NCBI RefSeq assembly: GCF_046592965.1
Contig: NZ_JBISBV010000004.1
Coordinates: forward strand, 209,459 to 273,458
Source: Marivita sp046592965
GTDB taxonomy: Bacteria > Pseudomonadota > Alphaproteobacteria > Rhodobacterales > Rhodobacteraceae
Reading direction: 5' to 3'
DNA: 64,000 bases
In this document: piece by piece, positions 6,769-17,455 of the stretch
Position numbering within the stretch: the stretch's first letter is position 1
Layout: every line of letters starts with the position of its first letter
Translations under genes and position numbers: made by a program
The notes under the pieces: generated by a model
What the model was told of the DNA's origin: nothing
Database searches by the model: none
The model's input: only the letters and a program-made list of their open reading frames with translations

Positions 6769-9326
6769 CACAACAACCTCGGGGCCGCACCCATCACCGC
6801 TCCGGCGACCAGAACGGTGAGGCACAGGAAATGCCAGAACAGGGTGATGTTCCACAAATCTGCGTCATAGCGCGGCGTCAGCTTTCCGGCAAAACTGCCG
6901 GCAAGGCAATAAAGCTGCATGATCGTTCCAACGCACGTATGAGCCACCACCCAGACCACCAGCGCCCAAATGATGGCCGGATAGACGTGGCTCGTCGGGT
7001 CCAGATCCCAGACCGACAGGATCAGCGCCCCTGCCCCCGCTACCGCCAACAGCGGAGCGGCGATCAGGGCTGTGCGCGCTATTTTTACCTGACCCGCGCC
7101 GTTCGTGCGCCGTGCGGTGAGGGTCAGCGCCCATGACGCGACCAGCGCCACGACCGCCAGAGCGGTCAGCCCGGCATCGGCGTGCAGCGCGCCCTCTGGC
7201 GGGAAATCGGCCTTTGCGGTCCAGTAAAAGAAGAACCCGAACACCACGCTGGCAAAGGCGGTGGCATCGCCCAACATGGTGATCCACATCGCCCACCAGC
7301 CGACTGCGGCTGGCCCCGAGGCATAGGTCGGCACACGCAGACCAAGACCAGCGTCGCGCATGTCTTCCTCTGGCGGGCGCGCGGTGGTTGTCCACAGCCA
7401 ATAGAGGATGCAGACAACGGCAAAGGCACCGCAAATGATCGCCGGTTCATAGATGTGGAAGGTGGGAAAGATAAACGCACCACCGGTGAAGGCGGCGGCC
7501 CAAAGGGTGATCCATGCAGGCCCGGTGACACGCTGCGCCAGTTCCGGAGTGGCGTCAATCACGCTGGTGACAAGGGTTTCGCGGTGCCCATGCGGGCTGT
7601 CGGGTAGATAGTAACGGCCTGCGTCCATCCTCTCGACCAGCTTGGGATCGTCCCACAGGGGATAGCGCGACGTGATGTGCGGGATCGACCGCGCGCCCCA
7701 GAGTTCTTCCGGCACATCGTGGCTCCATTCGAGAGTCCCCGCGGTCCAGGGGTTGCGCGGAATCTGTGGCTGATCCCCCTTGGGCCGTATCAGATCCCAG
7801 ACGAATACCGCAAAGCCTGCCGCGATCACGAAGGCTCCCAAGGTCGATATCAGGTTAAGCCAGCCCCAGCCAGAGTCCGCCGAATAGGTGAACACACGTC
7901 GCGGCATCCCCAAAAGACCGGTGAGGTGCATGGGCAGGAAGGTGATGTGAAATCCGGTGAAGACCAGCCAGAACGCCCAGCGCCCGAGCCGCTCGGAGAG
8001 CAGTTTTTTGCGGATGAAGGGGAAGAAATAATACACCCCCGCAATCACCGGGAAGACCATGCCGCCAAACAGCGTGTAGTGCAGGTGCGCCACGATGAAA
8101 TAGGTGTCATGCACCTGCCAATTGAACGGCGCGATGGCCAGCATCACTCCGGTCAACCCGCCTGCGGTGAAGATCGCCAGCGCGCCCGCGATCCACAGCA
8201 TCGGCAGGCTCATCTTCACCCGACCGACGATCAGGGTGGCCGCAAAGGCAAAAATCTGGATGCCGGTCGGGATCACCACCGCCTCGGAGGCCGCCGAGAA
8301 GAAGCCGAGCGATATGTTCGGCAGACCGGTGGTGAACATGTGGTGCACCCATAGGCCGAAGGACAGGAATCCGGTGCCGACCGCGCTTAGGACGATCCAC
8401 GAATAACCGACGATAGGGCGTCGCGCGACAGTCGGCACGACCATTGCGGCAATGGCGATGGAGGGCAGGAACACGATGTAGACTTCCGGATGGCCGAAGA
8501 TCCAGAACAGGTGCTGCCAGAGCATCGGATCGCCGCCGCGCGTCGGATCAAAGAACGGCCAGTCGAAACTGCGCTCAAGCTCGAACAGGAAATCGCCGGC
8601 GATCAGCGGCGGAAAGGCGAAGAGGATCATGCCGCCCACAACCAGCACATACCACGCATAAAGCGGCATGATGTTCACCCGCATCCCCGGCGGGCGGCAT
8701 TTCAACGCGCCGACAATCAGCTCGACAGCGGCCGCAATCGACGCGATCTCGATGAAGGACAGGCCCAGCAGCCAGATGTCGCTGCCCGGCCCTTCGTCCT
8801 GCGTGGCCAGCGGTGGATACATGAACCAGCCCGCCGTCGGAGCGGCGTTGAACAACAGCGAGCCGAGCACGAAGATGCCGCCGATCAGGAAGCACCAGTA
8901 GCCAAAGGCAGACAGCCGTGGAAACGGCATGTCGCGCCCGCCAAGAAAGGCCGGCAGGATCAGGATCGAGATTGCTTCGAACATCGGCACTGCGAAGAGG
9001 AACATCATCGCCGAGCCGTGCATCGTGAAGAACTGGTTGAAACGATCTGCCGAAATCAGATCGTTGTCCGGCACCGCCAGTTGCAACCGCATGACCAGCG
9101 CCAGCACCCCGGCGATCAGCATGAACACGAAGGCCGTCAGCGCGTACCACAAGCCGACCTCTGAATTGTTGACCGCACTGGGATAACGCCAGCCCGAGGG
9201 AGCCTTCCACGCTGCACGCAGTTCCTTGACCTGCTGCTCCTGAACCTCTTGGGGCACCGGTTCGGCCAGCATCTCCTCGGTCGGCGGATACGGCCCTTCA
9301 TAGGCTATGTCACGGCGATGGCTCAT
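6768..9326 (-). CDS. ctaD: cytochrome c oxidase subunit I-III fusion (caa3 type)
   Basis: An 852-residue fusion. Residues about 50-510 are haem-copper oxidase subunit I: H103 and H416 for the low-spin haem, H414 for the high-spin haem, and CuB ligands H279 (in GHPEVY, with Y283) plus H328 and H329. Residues about 600-852 are subunit III with its membrane helices. It is the catalytic core reducing oxygen to water. Two proton-path positions differ from the well-studied aa3 enzymes: the K-channel lysine is Gln357 (PTGIQIFAF) and the D-channel asparagine is Ser129 (RDMPFPRLS), while Asp122 and Glu281 are kept. Its ATG overlaps the subunit II stop as ATGA. Confidence 0.95.
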   Translation of the reverse strand: MSHRRDIAYEGPYPPTEEMLAEPVPQEVQEQQVKELRAAWKAPSGWRYPSAVNNSEVGLWYALTAFVFMLIAGVLALVMRLQLAVPDNDLISADRFNQFFTMHGSAMMFLFAVPMFEAISILILPAFLGGRDMPFPRLSAFGYWCFLIGGIFVLGSLLFNAAPTAGWFMYPPLATQDEGPGSDIWLLGLSFIEIASIAAAVELIVGALKCRPPGMRVNIMPLYAWYVLVVGGMILFAFPPLIAGDFLFELERSFDWPFFDPTRGGDPMLWQHLFWIFGHPEVYIVFLPSIAIAAMVVPTVARRPIVGYSWIVLSAVGTGFLSFGLWVHHMFTTGLPNISLGFFSAASEAVVIPTGIQIFAFAATLIVGRVKMSLPMLWIAGALAIFTAGGLTGVMLAIAPFNWQVHDTYFIVAHLHYTLFGGMVFPVIAGVYYFFPFIRKKLLSERLGRWAFWLVFTGFHITFLPMHLTGLLGMPRRVFTYSADSGWGWLNLISTLGAFVIAAGFAVFVWDLIRPKGDQPQIPRNPWTAGTLEWSHDVPEELWGARSIPHITSRYPLWDDPKLVERMDAGRYYLPDSPHGHRETLVTSVIDATPELAQRVTGPAWITLWAAAFTGGAFIFPTFHIYEPAIICGAFAVVCILYWLWTTTARPPEEDMRDAGLGLRVPTYASGPAAVGWWAMWITMLGDATAFASVVFGFFFYWTAKADFPPEGALHADAGLTALAVVALVASWALTLTARRTNGAGQVKIARTALIAAPLLAVAGAGALILSVWDLDPTSHVYPAIIWALVVWVVAHTCVGTIMQLYCLAGSFAGKLTPRYDADLWNITLFWHFLCLTVLVAGAVMGAAPRLL

Positions 9327-10327
9327 TTCAGACCTTTCAGATACTGCGCCAGATCGGTCTGCTCATCGCGGCTCAAATGGCTATAGGCAGGCATCTCGAC
9401 CTCGGGTTTGATGTCACCGGCATGGGCGACCCAAGCGGCGAAATCTTCCAGCGTAGTGCCAAGGGTTCCGGCACCGATGCTGTGCCGCTCACCCACATGG
9501 GTAAGGTCCGGCCCGACCGCGCCGCGTGCGTCTGTGCCGCGCACCGTATGGCAGGCTCCACAGCCTTCGCGTGCGAACAGAGCCTGACCGCGTTCGCCCG
9601 CCGCACTGTCGGGAGGCGCCGCCGGTTCGGCCTGAGCGGCAAGCCAGTCGTCGAATGCGGCAGGCTCCATCACGACCACTTCGAACGCCATCAAGGCATG
9701 GCTTGCGCCGCAGAATTCCGCACATTGCCCGCGATATTGACCGGGAACTTCAGGCTCAAGCGACATTCGTGTCTCGCGACCCGGAAACATGTCCATCTTG
9801 CCGCCCAGCGCCGGTATCCAGAAGGAATGGATTACCCGCGCTGCGTTCAGGACAATCTCGCTCCTGCTTCCTGCGGGAAGGCGGATTTCATTGGCTGCGA
9901 TGATCGGTGCCGTTGCCCCGTCGGGCCAGTATTCGACCCGCCACCACCATTGTTCGCCAGTGACCCGCAACGTCAGGCCATCGCCGGGTGCGCGTTGGTC
10001 CGGCATGATGGACAGCCCGTAGACCAGAAGCGCCGTCAGCACCACCACCGGCAAGCCAATGCCGCCACCGACAATCAGTCCGTTGGCAAACCGCTTGGAC
10101 AGCGCCGCGCGGTTGATGTTCATGACATAGAAAAACAGACCGTTGATCGCGAGCCACAGGACCACAGCACCGGCGAGCATGACCCAGAACAACTCGCCCA
10201 GAACGCGCGCGTCGGCGCCGCCCGGTGCCAGAACCGACTGACGCTCTTCGCATCCCGCAAGAACGGCAAGGGCCAGCAATGAAACGACGGCGGATCGCGT
10301 CGCAGTGGATGCCGGTCTCGCTCTCAT
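9323..10327 (-). CDS. ctaC: cytochrome c oxidase subunit II with fused cytochrome c, lipoprotein
   Basis: A 334-residue protein starting with a lipoprotein signal (lipobox LAGC, Cys26), two membrane spans (about 45-70 and 82-105), then a cupredoxin domain with CuA ligands H167, C202, E204, C206, H210 and M213 (CAEFCGASHALM). Residues about 245-334 form a class I cytochrome c with haem site CGACH (C256, C259, H260) and a likely axial M312. This makes the enzyme caa3 type, taking electrons into its own haem c before CuA. It overlaps DedA upstream (10324-10327) and subunit I downstream. Confidence 0.95.
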   Translation of the reverse strand: MRARPASTATRSAVVSLLALAVLAGCEERQSVLAPGGADARVLGELFWVMLAGAVVLWLAINGLFFYVMNINRAALSKRFANGLIVGGGIGLPVVVLTALLVYGLSIMPDQRAPGDGLTLRVTGEQWWWRVEYWPDGATAPIIAANEIRLPAGSRSEIVLNAARVIHSFWIPALGGKMDMFPGRETRMSLEPEVPGQYRGQCAEFCGASHALMAFEVVVMEPAAFDDWLAAQAEPAAPPDSAAGERGQALFAREGCGACHTVRGTDARGAVGPDLTHVGERHSIGAGTLGTTLEDFAAWVAHAGDIKPEVEMPAYSHLSRDEQTDLAQYLKGLK

Positions 10328-10971
10328 TCAGAGGCCTTGGCGGCTGTTGCCTCGTCGCTCCGGTCGACACGCTTCCGAAAGGTTGCAACGCGGTAGAGAT
10401 ACCACGCCAGCAAGCCAACGACGACCGCTGTCGAGACAGGGCTCAACCACGTTGAAACCTGTTCATATTGGCTTCCCAGAAACCACCCTGCGAGAGTGAG
10501 CGCGGTCGTCCACAACACTGTGCCTGCACTGGTGTAAATCAGGAACTTCGTCCACCCCATGCCCGCCATGCCTGCGGGCACGGAAACAAAGGTGCGCACC
10601 GTGGGTATCAAGCGACCGATGAACACCGAGCGTGCGCCGTAACGATCGAACCACTCATCCGCCTTGTCAACGTCGGAGGGCGTCATGGTCAGCCAGCGCC
10701 CGTGATCGCGCGAGAACCGCTTGATGCGCTTGAGCCCGACCTTGGCTCCGATCCAGAACCACAGGATAGCACCGGCCAATGATCCGATGGACCCGGCAAT
10801 GATGTTGACGACAAGAAGCAGAACGGATGCGTCTTTTTGCGAGGCTGAATAGCCAGCCAGAGGCATGATCACCTCGGAGGGAATGGGTGGAAAGACGTTT
10901 TCCACGAACATCATGATTGCAACGCCCAAAGGCCCTACCGAGTCGATGAAAGAGGTGATCCAATCAAACAT
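10324..10971 (-). CDS. DedA family membrane protein
   Basis: A 215-residue protein of the DedA/SNARE-associated (VTT) family. It shows the family hallmark ENVFPPIPSEVIMPLAGY at residues 24-41 and FIGRLIPTVRTFVSVPAG near residue 115. The family scrambles or flips lipids such as undecaprenyl phosphate in the inner membrane. The gene heads the caa3 operon, overlapping subunit II by four bases. Why a DedA protein is coupled to an oxidase is unclear; proton-motive-force-linked lipid carrier recycling would be one guess. Confidence 0.9.
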   Translation of the reverse strand: MFDWITSFIDSVGPLGVAIMMFVENVFPPIPSEVIMPLAGYSASQKDASVLLLVVNIIAGSIGSLAGAILWFWIGAKVGLKRIKRFSRDHGRWLTMTPSDVDKADEWFDRYGARSVFIGRLIPTVRTFVSVPAGMAGMGWTKFLIYTSAGTVLWTTALTLAGWFLGSQYEQVSTWLSPVSTAVVVGLLAWYLYRVATFRKRVDRSDEATAAKASE

Positions 10972-11080
10972 TGCCCTGTCCCGAGATACGTTTTTTTACA
11001 CAACGCGCGCGCACTCGCCCCGTTCCAAGTCCTCTTGTCAGCGCCTGAATCTCTTGGTGCGTTCGCGGGACGCCTGCGGC

Positions 11081-11614
11081 TTATTCCGTGTTTTCGTGGC
11101 GCAGATTCTGCACATCCTCCGATGTGATTTCGCCGGGAAAGGAATTGCCAAAGTTCTCACGCACGTAGTTCGAGATCTCGGCGATCTGGTCGTCATCCAT
11201 CTGATCGCCAAAACGCGGCATCCCGTGGTAGCCAGTCAGCAGCACTGTAACGATGAAATATTTTGACACCAGCTTTGGATTGCCCGCCAGCGGAGGATAA
11301 TGCCCCGCGCCTTCAGCCCCTTTGCCGTCTTCCATATGGCAGGCCTGACAGCTCGTTTCATAAAGCGCCTGCCCGTCGGTCTGCGTGAAGTGATCCGGCG
11401 ACTTCGAGAAGCGATCAATCACCCGGCGTACATCATCCCGCTCCGTGCCTTCCTGGTTACGACCGGCATCCGATGTCTCCACGTCTTCCTTGGGTTCGTC
11501 GGTTGTGTAGGCAGGTGCCGTCGCATCGGTTTGAGGCGATTGCGCGATGGCGGCCTGCCCTCCGACTGCGGCGATCAGTGCTGCAAGCCCTGCCGTTATG
11601 ACGACGCCGTTCAT
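11081..11614 (-). CDS. periplasmic monohaem cytochrome c
   Basis: A 177-residue protein with a signal peptide (MNGVVITAGLAALIAAVGG, cleavage near AIA-QS), a charged low-complexity linker (about 27-60) and a single class I haem site CQACH at C89-H93 with likely axial methionine in the HGMPRFGDQ segment. It should shuttle electrons from the amine oxidase encoded just upstream. The start at 11614 overlaps the amine oxidase stop as ATGA; the longer frame to 11815 only reads through that gene. Confidence 0.87.
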   Translation of the reverse strand: MNGVVITAGLAALIAAVGGQAAIAQSPQTDATAPAYTTDEPKEDVETSDAGRNQEGTERDDVRRVIDRFSKSPDHFTQTDGQALYETSCQACHMEDGKGAEGAGHYPPLAGNPKLVSKYFIVTVLLTGYHGMPRFGDQMDDDQIAEISNYVRENFGNSFPGEITSEDVQNLRHENTE

Positions 11615-13203
11615 GCGTTCACCCTCGCGTCCAGACGGCGAATGGCATCGAGCCCCGACAGGATCGCGCCTTCCTGCCAAGCGGGAATATGCGAGCAATG
11701 CTCGCCCGCCAGCATGACCCGACCGTCGATTTCGCACAGCGTTTCGTAATGTTGTTCGCGCAATTCCTCGGTCCATTGCCCGTAGCAGCCCAGCGTCCAG
11801 GGAACGCGATGCCATGAGCAGGACGTTCCGCTCAGAAATTCCTCACGGTATTGCGGATGAATTTGGCTACCGAATTCCAGCGCTGCCGTGATCCGCTCCT
11901 GCGGGCTTAGCGCGCTGAAGGAATAGGTGTAGTTCTTGCCGGCAGTATAGGTGTCATACGCAGCCTGCACGACGCCCGGCCCATCGCCGAACAGGTCATA
12001 TGACGGATAGGCAATCTGAACGATCGGCAGGTCGGTATAGCTGATCCCGCCAACAATCCATTCGTCCTGCTCCCAGAACCGGCGCTTGAATTCCAGCGCG
12101 ACCTTGAAGGCCGACGCATAGGGCACCGCAGCGATGGCCTTTTTCTTGGCGTCCGAGACATCCACATCCAGTTGCGCCAGGATCGACAGGGGAATGGTGC
12201 AGATGCACCAATCTGCGGTTTCGCTGTAGGTCTCGCCACCGCCTTCGCGATCCTCGTAATGGACGGTCACCTGATCTTCGCCCTGTTCGATCTTGAAGAC
12301 ACGCGCATTGAACCGGATCAGATCGCGGGTCTGTTCGGTGAAGGCGTCCCCGATCTTGCCCATCCCGCCAACCGGTTCGAACATCGCAGGCGCGTGGTTG
12401 TAGTGATTGAACGTATACAGTTGTTCCCAAAGCCCGGAGTCGAGCAACGGCCCGAACTCCAAGGGCGTGGACGGTTCGGCCTTCGGCATCAGTCCGCCGC
12501 CGGGCAACACGTCCCAACCACGGTGCTCTCCGACAGCATCTGACGTGACATAACGATAATCCTTGTCGAGAACGCCCCAGCCCTTGAGACCTTCAAGCAG
12601 CTTTTCCTGATCCTCGACGCCGACGGATTCGTCCAATGCCCCCTGCCGCAGCGATTTGGCCAGCAATTCGGACGTATATCCGCGTATGTCGGTCTCGACG
12701 TCACCGATGCGCTGCGGTTTGCCGTTATAAGCCTGCGAATTGTGCAGATACGCCTTATCGCTTTTCATGATGAACGGCTGCATCGCCACACCGAATTTGC
12801 GGCAATAATCGAACACCGCATAGTGATGGATCGGCAGCCGCCACGGACCGGGATTGAGATAACCGTTCTCGAAACTGCATTCGACCTTGTCACCACCAAG
12901 TTCGGTAAAGCTGTCGCCGCCCTTGATCGTCCAACTCCGGCCACCGCCGCGGTTCTGATACTCCAGCACCCTGACCTCGTACCCCGCCTTGCGAAGTTCA
13001 TACGCCGCCGTGAGCCCGGCGAGCCCAGCACCCAGAACGACGACCTTGGTGCCGTTGCTGGTTCCGGCGAGTTCGATCGGTCCGCTATAGTCAGACGTCG
13101 CGGCGAAGCCCATCGAGGTCATGGCCTGATACATCGCGGTCGCGCCTGCAGTGTTCCCGATCATCGCGAGCAATTGACGCCGTGTTGGCATAAGTTGGGT
13201 CAT
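11611..13203 (-). CDS. Tat-exported flavin amine oxidase
   Basis: A 530-residue FAD amine oxidase. The N-terminus TRRQLLAMIGNTAG with twin arginines at 8-9 and a hydrophobic stretch to AFAAT-like residues near 34 looks like a Tat signal. FAD binding is at G58-A-G60-L-A-G63, followed by LEYQNRGGGRSWT; the C-terminal FAD motif RVMLAGEHCSHIPAWQEGAI matches monoamine/polyamine oxidases. It should oxidise an amine in the periplasm. It is translationally coupled to c-type cytochrome genes on both sides, which suggests that cytochromes rather than oxygen accept the electrons. Substrate unknown; aromatic, polyamine or amino acid amines are all possible. Confidence 0.88.
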   Translation of the reverse strand: MTQLMPTRRQLLAMIGNTAGATAMYQAMTSMGFAATSDYSGPIELAGTSNGTKVVVLGAGLAGLTAAYELRKAGYEVRVLEYQNRGGGRSWTIKGGDSFTELGGDKVECSFENGYLNPGPWRLPIHHYAVFDYCRKFGVAMQPFIMKSDKAYLHNSQAYNGKPQRIGDVETDIRGYTSELLAKSLRQGALDESVGVEDQEKLLEGLKGWGVLDKDYRYVTSDAVGEHRGWDVLPGGGLMPKAEPSTPLEFGPLLDSGLWEQLYTFNHYNHAPAMFEPVGGMGKIGDAFTEQTRDLIRFNARVFKIEQGEDQVTVHYEDREGGGETYSETADWCICTIPLSILAQLDVDVSDAKKKAIAAVPYASAFKVALEFKRRFWEQDEWIVGGISYTDLPIVQIAYPSYDLFGDGPGVVQAAYDTYTAGKNYTYSFSALSPQERITAALEFGSQIHPQYREEFLSGTSCSWHRVPWTLGCYGQWTEELREQHYETLCEIDGRVMLAGEHCSHIPAWQEGAILSGLDAIRRLDARVNA

Positions 13204-14624
13204 GCGCTCCCCTCCACCGAATTTCTGTTACGACGGACAATCCACCAGATGAGTGCGCCGACGAGGACAAGGGCGATCAAGATGCCGAGCCAGGCAAGAA
13301 CCCCGGCATATTTGATGAGAAACGACAGGTCCGGCTCTGGATTGAGAAGCGCATTGACGTCGCTTGCGCTCAAGTCGCTTTCCGCAACACCGCCAAATTC
13401 AACCCGCGCGTAGTTGGCGATTTCAGCAATCTGCCCATCGTCCAGATCGCGTGAGAAACCGGGCATCTTGGGCGCGCGGTAAAGCGTGGCATGTCCACTG
13501 CCCAAGGCGATGACATTCACAAGATTCGCCATATTGTCACGGCGCAGGTCCGCATTGCCTATGAGCGCCGGATAGTACGCCGCCGACTGGCCCTCGCCGT
13601 TCACGCCATGACAAGCCGCACATTGCGTGAGGTAAAGCGACTGCCCGCTGGTCAGATCGGCCTTGACCAATGCCGCCGCAAGCTCCTCGCGGATCGAATT
13701 ATACTGATGCGGCGGAAGTTCCGGCCGCTCGGCGATGGGCAACGTCACCGGCCTGCTTTGGTTCTCGCTTGTCAAAGCCGGGACGGTTTTCAGATACCGT
13801 GCCATCGCCATCAAATCATCGTTCTGCATATATCTGGTGGAAAAATGGACCACTTCGGCCATCGGCCCGGCGGCCTGCGTGGTCCCCATTGCGCGACCCG
13901 TCTTGAGGTACTGGACGATGTCTTCATCGCTCCAGTTGCCAAGTCCGGACACCGGGTCGGAGGTAATGTTCGGCGCTTCCCAGCCCTGCACCATCGTGCC
14001 GCCCAGATAACGGCTGTCATCGGACATCATCATCGCATTGCGCGGTGTGTGACAGGTGCCGCAGTGGCCCAGATGATCGACAAGATACGCCCCGCGTTCG
14101 ATCTCTGCATCGGCCGTTTCGCCCCGGCCATCGTCTTCGATGGCGATCGCATTCCAGACGCGCATCAGAAACCGCATGTTGAACGGGAAGTCGAGATTTG
14201 TTTCCCCGTCCGGTGCGCGATCAACCGGGTCTACGGTTTGCATGTAGGCAAAGAGAGCTTGAATGTCGTCGTCCGACACGCCGTGATAGGATGGATAGGG
14301 CATCGCCGGATAAAGCATCCTGTCAGGTGCCTTGCCCTCCCGCAGCACTGCTGTGAAGTCGGCTTCGGAATAGCGTCCGATCCCGTGGGTGTCGGACGGT
14401 GTGATATTGGTCGCCATGATGTCGCCAAGCGGCGTTTCGATGAATTTGCCACCGGCATAAGGCGTTCCGTCAGGCGCGATATGGCACGACATGCAATCCG
14501 CGGCGCGGGCGACATAGGCGCCGGTTTCAACCAGTTGCTCACTCGGCGTCTGTGCATCGACCGCTGGAGTTAACGTTGCTGCAAGCATGGCGGCCAATGA
14601 GAGGCGCAAGCTGGATCGAGACAT
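13200..14624 (-). CDS. triheme cytochrome c with C-terminal membrane anchor
   Basis: A 474-residue protein with a signal peptide (cleavage near VDAQ, residue 24), three CXXCH sites (C44-H48, C188-H192, C335-H339) and a hydrophobic C-terminal segment (about 445-467) followed by WIVRRNRNS. The layout matches the cytochrome subunits of membrane alcohol, aldehyde and gluconate dehydrogenases. The start at 14624 has CGGAGG six bases upstream and gives a clean signal peptide, unlike the longer frame to 14681. It heads the coupled trio with the amine oxidase and the small cytochrome, and probably passes electrons to the respiratory chain. Confidence 0.9.
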   Translation of the reverse strand: MSRSSLRLSLAAMLAATLTPAVDAQTPSEQLVETGAYVARAADCMSCHIAPDGTPYAGGKFIETPLGDIMATNITPSDTHGIGRYSEADFTAVLREGKAPDRMLYPAMPYPSYHGVSDDDIQALFAYMQTVDPVDRAPDGETNLDFPFNMRFLMRVWNAIAIEDDGRGETADAEIERGAYLVDHLGHCGTCHTPRNAMMMSDDSRYLGGTMVQGWEAPNITSDPVSGLGNWSDEDIVQYLKTGRAMGTTQAAGPMAEVVHFSTRYMQNDDLMAMARYLKTVPALTSENQSRPVTLPIAERPELPPHQYNSIREELAAALVKADLTSGQSLYLTQCAACHGVNGEGQSAAYYPALIGNADLRRDNMANLVNVIALGSGHATLYRAPKMPGFSRDLDDGQIAEIANYARVEFGGVAESDLSASDVNALLNPEPDLSFLIKYAGVLAWLGILIALVLVGALIWWIVRRNRNSVEGSA

Positions 14625-14669
14625 GCGAACCTCCGGTGAGCGCAAGAAAACGAGTGTGCTTGGGTAGCG

Positions 14670-14680
14670 TGTCAATGACA
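14670..14680. promoter_or_regulatory. palindrome TGTCAATGACA upstream of triheme cytochrome gene
   Basis: A perfect 5-bp inverted repeat around one base (TGTCA-A-TGACA) 46 bases upstream of the cytochrome start, in the divergent gap with the aldehyde dehydrogenase gene. On the minus strand it contains TTGACA, so it may be a -35 box or an operator over one. No good -10 box is apparent. Confidence 0.35.
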
Positions 14681-14861
14681 ACCAAACGCATCACGCCTGT
14701 AGAGGTTCCGGTGAATTCATATAGAACAGATGCAAACCCATGCTGAATTCGATGGCGCGGTTCGGTGAAATGTCACGAACCGGCGGCCACGTCAGGTCTT
14801 GCGCTGGTCCGCTCTGGCGTCAACGATACGACGAACCAGTGACAGCTTTTCAAGGAATTCA

Positions 14862-16271
14862 ATGTCAGATCCACATTCTTCTTCGTCTGCGATTGCCGCT
14901 GCGTTCGAGGGGCAGAAATCGGGTGTTGCGGATCGCAGGCAGCGCTTTGGACTGACCGAGCGTCGCCATGCGTTGTCCAAACTGGCAGACGCGGTTCGGC
15001 AGAACGAGGCGGCCATCGTGGCGGCGCTGGCCGAGGATTTCGGCAAGCCCGAAACCGAAGTCATTCTGACTGAAATCCTGCCGCTCCTACAGGAAATCAA
15101 ACACACATCACGCAATCTGGGGCGCTGGATGCGGGCGAAACACGTGACGCCGACATTGGCCACGTTCGGAACGTCCGCTCGCATCCGATCCGAGGCGCGC
15201 GGCGTGTGCCTGATCATCGCGCCGTGGAATTACCCGTTTATCCTCGCGCTTGGCCCGCTCGTGTCGTGTCTTGCGGCAGGCAACAGCGCCATCGTCAAAC
15301 CATCCGAAATGACGCCCGCCACATCCAGCCTGATCGCACGCATATTGGAAGAGACGTTTTCGCCCGATCTGGTCACTGTGATCGAAGGCGGCGTCGATGC
15401 ATCAGAAGCCTTGCTGGAACTGCCGTTCGACCATATTTTCTTCACCGGAAGCCCCGCTGTCGGCAAAATCGTGATGCGCGCTGCCGCAAAGGTTCTGGCG
15501 TCGGTCACACTTGAATTGGGCGGCAAGTCCCCGACGATCATCGGGCCACAAGCCGATCTGGAGAGAGCCGCCGATTGGGTGATGTTCGGCAAGTTCTCCA
15601 ACGCGGGGCAGACCTGCATCGCACCGGATCACCTGTTCGTTCACGACACGGTCAAAGAGCGGTTTCTGGGCAAGCTGCGCGACCGGATCGCAAAGGCCTA
15701 CGGGGACGGATCGGGCAGTGGCGATCTTGCGCGGATCGTGAACGCCAGGCACGCATCCCGCCTGTCCGGCCTGATCGACGACGCACTGGCAAAAGGTGCC
15801 CACCTGATCCGCGACGGCGGACGCGACGGTACAAGAATGGGTCCGACACTGATCGAATCGATCACGCCCGAGATGGCGATCGACGGCGAGGAGATCTTTG
15901 GCCCCGTTCTGCCGATCATCCCCTATGACGATCTCGACGACGTTATCGCGCGGATCAATTCACGGCCCAAACCGCTGGCATTATACGTCTTTGACGGCGA
16001 CCGCGGACGCGTTGACCGGGTCATCTCCAGCACCAGTTCCGGCAGTGTCGGGGTGAACCTTACACTGATCCAGTTCAGCCACTCAAAATTGCCCTTTGGC
16101 GGGGTGAACACATCCGGAATCGGCGCGGCGCACGGGCATCACGGCTTTCGCGCCTTCAGCCATGAGCGCGCGATTCTGACCAACCGCTTTTCGCCCCTGC
16201 CAATGATCTTTCCGCCCTATTCGAAACGGGTCCGGCAGTTGATCGGCGCAATCAAGCGGATTGTCGGCTAG
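14862..16271 (+). CDS. aldehyde dehydrogenase, class 3 / coniferyl aldehyde type
   Basis: A 469-residue NAD(P)-dependent aldehyde dehydrogenase. The general base glutamate lies in LELGGKSP and the nucleophilic cysteine in NAGQTCIAPDH; the cofactor region APWNYPF and the ending with a hydrophobic tail (NRFSPLPMIFPPYSKRV) are typical of class 3 and coniferyl-aldehyde dehydrogenases, some of which are membrane associated. The start at 14862 has AAGGA five bases upstream; an extension to 14799 has no support. It is divergent from the cytochrome-amine oxidase operon and could oxidise aldehydes produced by amine oxidation, which is inference. Confidence 0.88.
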   Translation: MSDPHSSSSAIAAAFEGQKSGVADRRQRFGLTERRHALSKLADAVRQNEAAIVAALAEDFGKPETEVILTEILPLLQEIKHTSRNLGRWMRAKHVTPTLATFGTSARIRSEARGVCLIIAPWNYPFILALGPLVSCLAAGNSAIVKPSEMTPATSSLIARILEETFSPDLVTVIEGGVDASEALLELPFDHIFFTGSPAVGKIVMRAAAKVLASVTLELGGKSPTIIGPQADLERAADWVMFGKFSNAGQTCIAPDHLFVHDTVKERFLGKLRDRIAKAYGDGSGSGDLARIVNARHASRLSGLIDDALAKGAHLIRDGGRDGTRMGPTLIESITPEMAIDGEEIFGPVLPIIPYDDLDDVIARINSRPKPLALYVFDGDRGRVDRVISSTSSGSVGVNLTLIQFSHSKLPFGGVNTSGIGAAHGHHGFRAFSHERAILTNRFSPLPMIFPPYSKRVRQLIGAIKRIVG

Positions 16272-16322
16272 ACGCACCGGCGTCCGACCGCCGGTGCCCG
16301 TTTCGGTCTGCGCTTGAGCGAG

Positions 16323-17435
<1,113 letters not shown>

Positions 17436-17455
17436 GGCAGACCTCACAAATTGGA

